Origin: an uncultured Collinsella sp.
GTDB taxonomy: Bacteria; Actinomycetota; Coriobacteriia; Coriobacteriales; Coriobacteriaceae
Direction of reading: 5' to 3'
DNA: 12,006 nt
Assembly: GCA_900549065.1 (NCBI GenBank)
Contig: URNC01000054.1
Span: 1-12,006, forward strand
Shown piece after piece: positions 1-5,120 of this stretch. The notes beneath the pieces are model-generated. The model was not told the origin of the DNA. It saw only the letters and a list, made by a program, of their open reading frames with translations, and searched no databases. Numbering within the stretch: position 1 is the stretch's first letter; every line of letters begins with the position of its first letter. Both the position numbers and the translations under genes were made by a program.

Positions 1-48
1 TCTACACCTAAGCCTTCGTCGGCAGCGTCAGATGTGTATAAGAGACAG
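1..48 (+). other. Illumina Nextera (Tn5) adapter with index, not genomic
   Basis: Positions 30-48 are the Tn5 mosaic end AGATGTGTATAAGAGACAG, and 16-29 are the Nextera read-1 arm TCGTCGGCAGCGTC. Bases 8-15 (CTAAGCCT) match the known i5 index N508/S508, and bases 1-7 (TCTACAC) match the end of the P5 primer. This is untrimmed library adapter carried into the contig, so genomic DNA starts at 49. It should not be read as a transposon end. The same sequence occurs inverted at the other end of the window. Confidence 0.98.
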
Positions 49-87
49 ATATGGCTCCCATCCCGTTTCCATTTAATGTTCTAGGCG

Positions 88-93
88 ATTATA
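88..93 (-). promoter_or_regulatory. Possible -10 box (TATAAT) reading toward the left contig end
   Basis: The minus strand carries a perfect TATAAT here, but no good -35 hexamer lies 16-18 bp upstream and there is no extended -10 TG. Any gene it served would lie beyond the left end of the contig. This may be chance. Confidence 0.2.
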
Positions 94-206
94 ACGGAGC
101 CCGCCCTCCCCGATACCCAGACCATCAACAGGCACCAACCAAACACGCCCACCGCAACCACCGGGGACCCGGGGTAGATCATTTGGGACGGGAAACAAGG
201 CACTCA

Positions 207-352
207 GCACCAACAATGAAAACGTCACAGGCAAAGCCAAAGCCAGCGAACGGGCACCAGAGCGAGCAAGCTACCCCCTGCACCAACAATGGCAGCGCCG
301 CAGGTGGAGCAAAAGTCAGCGAAAGCCCGCCAGAGCGAGCAAGGTGACGTGA
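207..352 (+). repeat. Two-copy 73-nt direct repeat
   Basis: Three blocks recur at exactly 73-nt spacing: GCACCAACAATG at 207 and 280, CAGCGAA at 244 and 317, and CCAGAGCGAGCAAG at 257 and 330. By eye the two units (207-279, 280-352) agree at roughly two thirds of positions. The period is not a multiple of three, so the repeat is not maintained as an in-frame protein repeat. The second copy overlaps the left arm of the long hairpin at 323-420. With only two units and no spacers this is not a CRISPR array. Confidence 0.75.
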
Positions 353-420
353 AAGAGGAGGGCATAGGCCTTTTGGCCATGCCCGACGATTGAACGTCAG
401 ATTGCCGCTCTGGCGGGCTT
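323..420. repeat. Long nested inverted repeat (98 nt), possible structured RNA or palindromic element
   Basis: The arms 323-337 and 406-420 pair perfectly over 15 bp. After one bulged base, 339-342 pairs with 402-405. Then 345-350 pairs with 394-399 (6 bp). A terminal hairpin follows, 360-370 with 375-384, with one bulged A at 366 and a four-base loop (TTTT on plus, AAAA on minus). About 35 base pairs fold into one long rod with a 10x9-nt internal loop. The fold reads equally well on either strand. It lies downstream of the minus-strand arc cluster. It could be a terminator-like 3' structure, a REP/MITE-like palindrome or a small RNA. I cannot assign a known family. Confidence 0.7.
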
Positions 421-433
421 GCAGCGTCGAGTG

Positions 434-461
434 GTTCCGGCGTTTGGTAAAACGCCGGAAC
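434..461. repeat. Perfect 12-bp inverted repeat
   Basis: GTTCCGGCGTTT (434-445) and its reverse complement (450-461) flank a four-base loop, GGTA. It is a very stable hairpin in either strand but has no T-run on either side. It belongs to the run of hairpins between 323 and 602. Confidence 0.7.
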
Positions 462-469
462 ACAAGAGC

Positions 470-500
470 GCCCCCTCCCGCGCACGGAACGGAAGGGGGC
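470..500. repeat. Inverted repeat with 7-bp GC arms
   Basis: GCCCCCT (470-476) is the reverse complement of AGGGGGC (494-500), with a 17-nt loop. It is another member of the hairpin chain, and the weakest because of the long loop. Confidence 0.4.
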
Positions 501-516
501 TAAAGGTAGGAGTCTA

Positions 517-537
517 CCGGTGGGTTTACCCCACCGG
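517..537 (-). terminator. GC-rich hairpin, possible 3' end structure of the arc cluster
   Basis: CCGGTGGG (517-524) and CCCACCGG (530-537) form an 8-bp stem with a 5-nt loop, about 65 nt beyond the stop codon of the YfcC-like gene. No T-run follows on the minus strand, so it is at most an atypical terminator. Confidence 0.35.
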
Positions 538-554
538 ACAGACGATGACCAGGT

Positions 555-602
555 GATCCTCTACAGGATCGTCAAGGTTTCCGTGGGGTACCCGTTGGGT
601 AC
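555..602 (-). repeat. Two short palindromes immediately after the YfcC-like stop codon
   Basis: GTACCC/GGGTAC (588-593 and 597-602, 3-nt loop) abuts the stop codon, and GATCCT/AGGATC (555-560 and 565-570, 4-nt loop) follows. Both are small hairpins in the 3' untranslated region of the transporter mRNA. They may protect the mRNA 3' end or contribute to termination. Neither has a U-tract. Confidence 0.45.
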
Positions 603-2081
603 TTAGATCAACACGCAGGCGACGGTCAGGATGATGGCGCAGACGACAGAGAGCGCGACGATGAGCTTAAGGGCAAACTTGAGCCAGGTCGTCCACTCGA
701 TCTTGGCCAGGGCGAGACCGCCCATGATGGCGCCGGAGGTCGGGGTGAACAGGTTCACGACACCGATGGCGGCGGAGAAGATCATGACCATGACCTCAGG
801 CGAGAAGCCGAGCTTAACAGCCAACGGTCCCATGATGGGCATGGAGACGGTGGCCATACCGGAGGTCGAGGGGATCAGGAAGGACAGGCCGAAGTAGACC
901 AGGAAGCTCATGGGAGCGAAGATCACGCCGGACAGGCCAGCCAGAGCATTGGCGGCAGCGTCGAGGACGAAGACGTCGAGGCCGGTGTTAGCCATGAGGA
1001 CGGAGATACCACGGGCGAGGGCGATGACGAGAACAACGGACATCATGTCGGCAGCGCCGGTGATAAAGGTGTTAACGATCTGCTTCTCGGACAGGCCACC
1101 GATGATACCGATCAGGACGGCCATAAGGAAGAACCAGGTGGAAGCCTCGTCGAAGTACCACTGGCCAATGGGCAGGCCGGTGATCAGGGCAGACCAGCCC
1201 TGGACGACGGCGTTACCGTCGGCGTCGTAGACAGCGCCAGCTTCGAAGAAGTTAGCGACGCCCTCGTTGAGGTCGGCCAGCGGAATGAAGCCGACGATCA
1301 TGACGACGAAGGTGAAGGCGAAGGCTATCAGAACACCCTTCTGACGACCGGTGAGCTTGACCTCCTTGTGGACCTCGGAAGCAGCCTTGCCGTGAGCCTC
1401 TTCGGCGTCCTTGAGCTCCTGCATCGACAGGATGGTGGAACCCTTGTCAGCCTTGACCTTCTTGGCGTAGCTCATCACGAAGAAGATGGACATAGCGGTA
1501 GTGACAATCCACAGGACGGCACCGAGGCCGATGATGATGGACTGGTTGACCTCAATGCCAACGCCGGTCAGAGCGTCGACGGCAGCGCCGACGGCGAACG
1601 GGTTAACCGTGGAGCCCAGGCAGCCGCAGCCAGCGCCGAGCAGGACGGTAGCGGCACCGACCATGGGGTCGAAGCCAGCGGCCATCATGGTAGCGGCGAG
1701 CAGGGCGTAGAAGGGAACGGTCTCCTCGCACATACCATAGGTGGTACCACCGAGGGAGAAGATGAGCATCAGCACGGGAATGAGCATAATCTCGTTGCCC
1801 TTAAGCTTCTGCACCAGAACGGCGATGCCGTTGTCCAGGGCGCCGGTCTCGGTCATCATACCGAGGAAGCCGCCCAGGATCATAACGAAGAGGCAGACGG
1901 GCAGAGCGTCAGCGAAGCCCTTAATCGGGGCGGTGCAGAAATCGCTCAGACGGGCGGCAGTAACCGCGCCGCCGGACGTGCCGGAGACGATAACGGTAAT
2001 CACTGCGACAATTGCCAGCAGAGCAAGAAGAATGGTAAACGATGAAGGCATACCGCGCTTTTTCTTAGCGGTCTCAGTCAT
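603..2081 (-). CDS. yfcC: YfcC-family membrane transporter, probable arginine:ornithine antiporter (ArcD-like)
   Basis: A 492-residue polytopic membrane protein with roughly a dozen hydrophobic segments. A cytoplasmic Lys/Arg-rich start (TAKKKRG) precedes the first helix at about 14-33. YfcC/DcuC-like motifs are visible: GGTTYGMCEE (111-120), STVNPFAVG (157-165), PSTSG (404-408) and FTPTSG (445-450). A charged loop at about 206-249 splits the protein into two halves. YfcC-family proteins act as ArcD in several streptococcal arginine deiminase operons. Lying behind arcA and arcB, this one most likely exchanges arginine for ornithine. I chose the start at 2081 because GAAGGGGGG sits about nine bases upstream on the minus strand; an in-frame ATG at 2108 would add nine residues but has no such site. 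Substrate is inferred from context; other amino acids or peptides remain possible. Confidence 0.85.
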   Translation of the reverse strand: MTETAKKKRGMPSSFTILLALLAIVAVITVIVSGTSGGAVTAARLSDFCTAPIKGFADALPVCLFVMILGGFLGMMTETGALDNGIAVLVQKLKGNEIMLIPVLMLIFSLGGTTYGMCEETVPFYALLAATMMAAGFDPMVGAATVLLGAGCGCLGSTVNPFAVGAAVDALTGVGIEVNQSIIIGLGAVLWIVTTAMSIFFVMSYAKKVKADKGSTILSMQELKDAEEAHGKAASEVHKEVKLTGRQKGVLIAFAFTFVVMIVGFIPLADLNEGVANFFEAGAVYDADGNAVVQGWSALITGLPIGQWYFDEASTWFFLMAVLIGIIGGLSEKQIVNTFITGAADMMSVVLVIALARGISVLMANTGLDVFVLDAAANALAGLSGVIFAPMSFLVYFGLSFLIPSTSGMATVSMPIMGPLAVKLGFSPEVMVMIFSAAIGVVNLFTPTSGAIMGGLALAKIEWTTWLKFALKLIVALSVVCAIILTVACVLI

Positions 2082-2114
2082 AGTTCTCATCCCCCCTTCA
2101 TAAATCATTTACTG

Positions 2115-2165
2115 ATCTCGCCAGAAGCGGCTCTTCCGTGCCGTGCCTGCCGCTTGATGCGAGAT
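2115..2165 (-). promoter_or_regulatory. Folded leader upstream of the YfcC-like transporter
   Basis: ATCTCGC (2115-2121) pairs with GCGAGAT (2159-2165). Inside, AAGCGGC (2125-2131) pairs with GCCGCTT (2149-2155), separated from the outer stem by a 3x3 internal loop. The structure lies between the arcB terminator and the transporter ribosome binding site, so it would form in the leader of any transcript reading into the transporter. A possible extended -10 (TGGTAATAA on minus) sits at about 2163-2171, at the 5' edge of the outer stem, without a recognisable -35. Function is unproven: attenuator, RNA stabiliser or chance. Confidence 0.4.
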
Positions 2166-2176
2166 TATTACCAGAT

Positions 2177-2213
2177 AAAACCGCTCGGGGTGTGCAGCAA
2201 TACACCCCGAGCG
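2177..2213 (-). terminator. Rho-independent terminator after arcB
   Basis: A perfect 12-bp GC-rich stem (2202-2213 with 2182-2193) encloses an 8-nt loop. On the minus strand it is followed by GTTTTA. It lies 15 bp beyond the arcB stop codon and before the transporter gene. The short U-tract suggests partial rather than complete termination, which would lower transporter output relative to arcAB. Confidence 0.75.
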
Positions 2214-2228
2214 AGATGCTAGATGCTC

Positions 2229-3224
2229 TTACTTGAGCGTGGCGTACATGACAGCCTTGATGGTGTGCATGCGGTTCTCGGCCTCGTCGAAGACCTTGGA
2301 AGCGGGGCTCTCGAAGACCTCGTCGGTGACCTCCTGCTCGGTGATGCCGAACTGCTCGCACTTCTCGGCGCCAATGGTGGTGTTGGTGTCGTGGAAGCTG
2401 GGCAGGCAGTGCAGGAAGATGGCACCCGGGTTGGCCATAGCCATGACCTCGGAGGTGACACGATACGGGGTGAGCTGAGCGATGCGCTCGGCCCAGACCT
2501 CGTCGGGCTCGCCCATGGAGACCCACACGTCGGTGTAGATAACGTCGGCACCGGTGACGCCGTCCTTGACGTCGGTGGTCAGCTTGATGGTGCAGCCGTT
2601 AGCCTCGGCGATGGGCTTGCAGGCCTCGATGACGTCGTCAGCGGGCATGCACTCCTCGGGGCCGCAGGCCACGAAGTTCATGCCGAGCTTGGAGCAGACG
2701 ACCATGAGGGAGCGAGCGACATTGTTCTTGCAGTCGCCCATGAAGACGAGGGTCTTGCCCTTGATGTCGTAGTTGAAGTTCTCCTGGACGGTCAGGATGT
2801 CGGCGAGCATCTGGGTGGGGTGCCACTCGGTGGTCAGGCCGTTCCACACGGGCACGCCGGACTTAGCAGCGAGCTCCTCGACGTCGTCCTGGGCAAAGCC
2901 ACGGAACTCGATGCCGTCATACATGCGGCCGAGAACGCGGGCAGTGTCCTCGATGGACTCCTTCTTGCCCATCTGCGACGAACCCGGATCGAGGTAGGTG
3001 ACGCCCATGCCCAGATCCATGCCGCCGACCTCGAAGGCGCAGCGGGTACGAGTAGAGGTCTTCTGGAAGAGCAGAACGATGTTCTTGCCCTCGAGATAGC
3101 GGTGCGGAACGCCAGCGCGCTTCATATCCTTGAAGTTCTTGGAGAGCTTGAGCAGGTACTCGATCTCCTCGGTGGTGAGGTCGAGAAGCTTGAGGAAGCT
3201 ACGGCCGGAAAGGTTAACACCCAT
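2229..3224 (-). CDS. arcB: Ornithine carbamoyltransferase, catabolic (arginine deiminase pathway)
   Basis: The 331-residue product has the full set of ornithine transcarbamylase motifs: STRTR (57-61) binding carbamoyl phosphate, HPTQ (135-138), the DVWVSMGE loop (232-239) contacting ornithine, and HCLP (272-275) with the catalytic Cys. Length is normal for the family. In this pathway it converts citrulline and phosphate to ornithine and carbamoyl phosphate in the cytoplasm. The start at 3224 is supported by AAAGGA seven bases upstream. It lies 105 bp downstream of arcA and is followed by a terminator. Anabolic ArgF has the same reaction and motifs. I assign the catabolic role from its position beside arcA; kinetics cannot be read from sequence. 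Confidence 0.95.
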   Translation of the reverse strand: MGVNLSGRSFLKLLDLTTEEIEYLLKLSKNFKDMKRAGVPHRYLEGKNIVLLFQKTSTRTRCAFEVGGMDLGMGVTYLDPGSSQMGKKESIEDTARVLGRMYDGIEFRGFAQDDVEELAAKSGVPVWNGLTTEWHPTQMLADILTVQENFNYDIKGKTLVFMGDCKNNVARSLMVVCSKLGMNFVACGPEECMPADDVIEACKPIAEANGCTIKLTTDVKDGVTGADVIYTDVWVSMGEPDEVWAERIAQLTPYRVTSEVMAMANPGAIFLHCLPSFHDTNTTIGAEKCEQFGITEQEVTDEVFESPASKVFDEAENRMHTIKAVMYATLK

Positions 3225-3269
3225 GGTTTGATTCCTTTCGAAGAAATGAATTACGTAAGTATTAGTGGT

Positions 3270-3317
3270 GCCCGTTTAACGGGCGAAGCCGGTGCGGTTG
3301 TAGGGGGACCGCACCGG
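3270..3317 (-). repeat. Two hairpins in the arcA-arcB intergenic gap
   Basis: CCGGTGCGGT (3289-3298) and ACCGCACCGG (3308-3317) make a perfect 10-bp stem with a 9-nt loop, 12 bp after the arcA stop codon. A second palindrome, GCCCGTTTAACGGGC, lies at 3270-3284. No U-tract follows on the minus strand, so this is more likely an mRNA stabiliser or processing site, or a weak terminator, that could set unequal arcA and arcB levels. Confidence 0.6.
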
Positions 3318-3329
3318 AAACGGAAAGAC

Positions 3330-4571
3330 TTAGAGGTCCTCGCGCCAGAAGGGCATGCTCATGCAGCGCGGGCCGCCGCGGCCGCGGGAGAGCTCGGCGG
3401 AGGGCACGACGAGAAGGTCCAGGCCCTCCTTGTACAGCACGTCGTTGGTGACGGTGTTGCGGGCGTAGACGCAGATCTTGCCGGGCTCGACGCACAGGGT
3501 GTTGGAGCCGTCGTTCCACTGCTCGCGGGAGGCCGCGATCGGGTCGCCGCCGCCGCAGGGGATCAGCTTGACCTGGTCGACGCCGGTGGCGTCCTCCAGG
3601 ACGTGCTCGAGGGTGTCCTCGATCAGGCGGATGTTCACGTCGCCCGGGTTCTTGCCGGCGGTCAGCTCGTAGACGCGCAGGGTGCCCATGATGGCGGGGT
3701 GGATCGTGAACTTATCGACGTCGATCTGGGTGAAGACCGTGTCGAGGTGCATGAAGGCGCGCGAGACCGGGATATCGAAGGCCAGGATGCGCTCGACCTT
3801 GGAGTCGGAGTTCCAGAAGATGTTCTGGGCCATGACGTCGATCGCGGCGGCCTGGGTGCGCTGGGAGATGCCGACGGCGAGGGTCTTCTCGTTGATGTTC
3901 AGCACGTCGCCGCCCTCGGTGTGGAACTGGCAGTCGCGGCGGAAGTACAGCGAGACGTCCTTGTAGTCGGGGTGGTACTTGAAGATGTACTTGCCGTACA
4001 GGGTCTCGCGGTTGCGGGTGACCGAGTACATGCGGTTGAGGTTGACGCCCTCGCCGATGACCGCGAACGGGTCGCGGGTGAAGTAGAGGTTGGGCATCGG
4101 GTCGATGATCAGGTCGGACTCGGACTCGGAGTTGACCAGGGAGTCGAGGGTCGTGGACGCCGTGAGGGGCATGTCGATCTCGGACTTGGTCATGCCGGCC
4201 ATGGTCTTCTTGACGAACTCGAGGTTGTCCTCGATGGAGTCCAGCTTCTCGCGGACGATCTGCGGCATGTGCTGGCCGCGGATGCCGGCCTCGGCGATGT
4301 ACTGGTCGGTGAACTCGGCGCGGGCGCCGGGGACCTGGTCGAACACCTCGGCGACGAGGTTCTCGAGATAGAGGACCTCCACGCCCTGGTCCCTCAGGAT
4401 CTGGGCGAAGGTGTCGTGCTCCTGCTGCGCGACCTCCAGGAACGGGACGTCGTCGAACAGGAGTCGCTCGAGCTCGTCGGGCGGCAGGTTGAGGAGCTCG
4501 TCGCCGGGACGGTGCAGGCAGACCTTCCTGAGCTTGCCGATCTCGGAAGGCACGTGCAGACCTTTCGTCAT
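3330..4571 (-). CDS. arcA: Arginine deiminase
   Basis: The 413-residue protein hydrolyses arginine to citrulline and ammonia, the first step of the arginine deiminase pathway. It is of typical length and begins with the family signature TKGLHVPSEIGKLRKVCLHRPG, split here as TKGLHVPSEIG and KLRKVCLHRPG. Expected active-site residues are visible: Asp167 in FTRDPF, Glu219 in FHTEGGD, His275 and Asp277 in MHLDTVF, and the nucleophilic Cys403 in GGPRCMSMP near the C-terminus. The start at 4571 matches the family N-terminus; an AGGAGG lies only two bases upstream, with a second purine run (GAAAGG) a little further off, so translation may use the latter. It is first gene of the cluster arcA-arcB-transporter. 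Base composition looks somewhat richer in GC at third positions than the transporter gene. No carbamate kinase is adjacent. Confidence 0.97.
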   Translation of the reverse strand: MTKGLHVPSEIGKLRKVCLHRPGDELLNLPPDELERLLFDDVPFLEVAQQEHDTFAQILRDQGVEVLYLENLVAEVFDQVPGARAEFTDQYIAEAGIRGQHMPQIVREKLDSIEDNLEFVKKTMAGMTKSEIDMPLTASTTLDSLVNSESESDLIIDPMPNLYFTRDPFAVIGEGVNLNRMYSVTRNRETLYGKYIFKYHPDYKDVSLYFRRDCQFHTEGGDVLNINEKTLAVGISQRTQAAAIDVMAQNIFWNSDSKVERILAFDIPVSRAFMHLDTVFTQIDVDKFTIHPAIMGTLRVYELTAGKNPGDVNIRLIEDTLEHVLEDATGVDQVKLIPCGGGDPIAASREQWNDGSNTLCVEPGKICVYARNTVTNDVLYKEGLDLLVVPSAELSRGRGGPRCMSMPFWREDL

Positions 4572-4587
4572 GGCCTCCTACCTTTCT

Positions 4588-4606
4588 TTCGGGCCTTTCG
4601 GCCGAA
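4588..4606 (-). promoter_or_regulatory. GAAA-tetraloop hairpin in the arcA 5' leader
   Basis: On the minus strand TTCGGCC-GAAA-GGCCCGAA forms a 7-bp stem with one bulged C and a GNRA-type tetraloop. It ends about eight bases before the AGGAGG of arcA. It may stabilise the leader or tune ribosome access. Confidence 0.45.
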
Positions 4607-5063
4607 TCTCTCAGCGCCCTTCCATAGCGGACGCTGCTTGCTGACAGCTCTAGTTATATCCAAATTCCACCCGCAATTCCACCTCGCCCCCGAACGGTCA
4701 ACAAAGTGCGATGAACGGTATATCGCATGAGATTCCCCCATAATGTACTTCGGCGTTCTAAAGTAACTTTTCTAAGGTAAACGCTCTTTTTTCCTAAAAA
4801 CTATTTGCAATTGCATCTCTAAACTTTTGATTCAGAATTGCATAGCTAAATCGGTTTTATGTATATAAATGATGTTTGTTTACGTTTCCGCCTGCATTCA
4901 ATGATATTCAGCTATCCATCATTCTTATTCACACTTACGTACCAGTTGAGTGAGGATATAGACCGCTTGCAGACGAGCAGGGCGTCAGTCCTATGACTTG
5001 TCAGCGTAAGAAGTAGGTAAAGATACCGTTCGCACAATACGTCCGTGCCACAAGTCGACTAAA

Positions 5064-5091
5064 TTGAGACAATAGTGAATAGGGTTAGGCT
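5064..5091 (+). promoter_or_regulatory. Candidate ppk1 promoter
   Basis: TTGAGA (5064-5069) and TAGGCT (5086-5091) are separated by 16 bp and lie about 30 bp before the ppk1 start. The -10 fits the loose TANNNT pattern seen in many actinobacterial promoters. Prediction by eye only. Confidence 0.4.
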
Positions 5092-5094
5092 ACC

Positions 5095-5109
5095 GTCCCC
5101 TGCGGGGAC
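5095..5109 (+). promoter_or_regulatory. Hairpin just upstream of the ppk1 start codon
   Basis: GTCCCC (5095-5100) and GGGGAC (5104-5109) form a tight 6-bp stem with a TGC loop, ending 11 bases before the ATG. The normal Shine-Dalgarno position then offers only the weak GAACGGAC. The hairpin would occupy the only G-rich stretch and may limit ribosome loading. Confidence 0.4.
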
Positions 5110-5120
5110 TGAACGGACAG

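Larger units (their letters stand above)
49..602. other. Gene-free, hairpin-rich region downstream of the arginine cluster
   Basis: This stretch of about 550 bp lies 3' of the minus-strand YfcC-like gene. I find no ORF with recognisable protein features: the small ORFs here overlap on both strands, lack ribosome binding sites and have low-complexity translations. It contains two copies of a 73-nt direct repeat (207-279 and 280-352) and a chain of inverted repeats: 323-420, 434-461, 470-500, 517-537, 555-570 and 588-602. Several may act as 3' end structures for the operon, but none is followed by a clear T-run in the minus direction. The larger repeat and hairpin look more like a lineage-specific intergenic element or structured RNA. 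The identity of the region is unknown to me. Confidence 0.7.
4572..5120. promoter_or_regulatory. Divergent regulatory region between arcA and ppk1
   Basis: This 549-bp stretch separates two divergent transcription units, and no gene is visible in it. The middle (about 4730-4930) is markedly AT-rich compared with its surroundings. It holds a perfect palindrome TGCAATTGCA (4806-4815), AATTGCAT twice (4809-4816, 4836-4843), and ATTCA four times in the same orientation (4830, 4896, 4906, 4927). ATTCA/TGAAT is the half-site of ArgR operators, though no full ARG box is seen. An interrupted palindrome TGCGAT/ATCGCA sits at 4707-4712 and 4722-4727. A weak -10 candidate for arcA (TATAAC on minus) is at 4653-4658. 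Which sites are real operators cannot be settled here. Confidence 0.5.

Noticed and set aside
207..352. CRISPR-like repeats
   Set aside because: There are only two units, directly adjacent, diverged, with no spacers and no cas genes.
51..485. Three small ORFs (86-98 codons) in the left intergenic region
   Set aside because: They overlap on opposite strands, the plus-strand one starts at the adapter junction, and none has a binding site or family motif. Similar peptide blocks in two minus-strand frames come from the out-of-frame 73-nt DNA repeat.
2223..4730. 835-codon open frame on the plus strand across arcB and arcA
   Set aside because: It lies antisense to two genes with complete family motifs. 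High GC at third codon positions removes stops from the opposite strand. The translation is repetitive Val/Leu/Ala/Gly/Asp/Glu text with no recognisable domain.
4940..5060. Possible tRNA, T-box or riboswitch before ppk1
   Set aside because: I found no cloverleaf, no T-box sequence and no known riboswitch core in this stretch.
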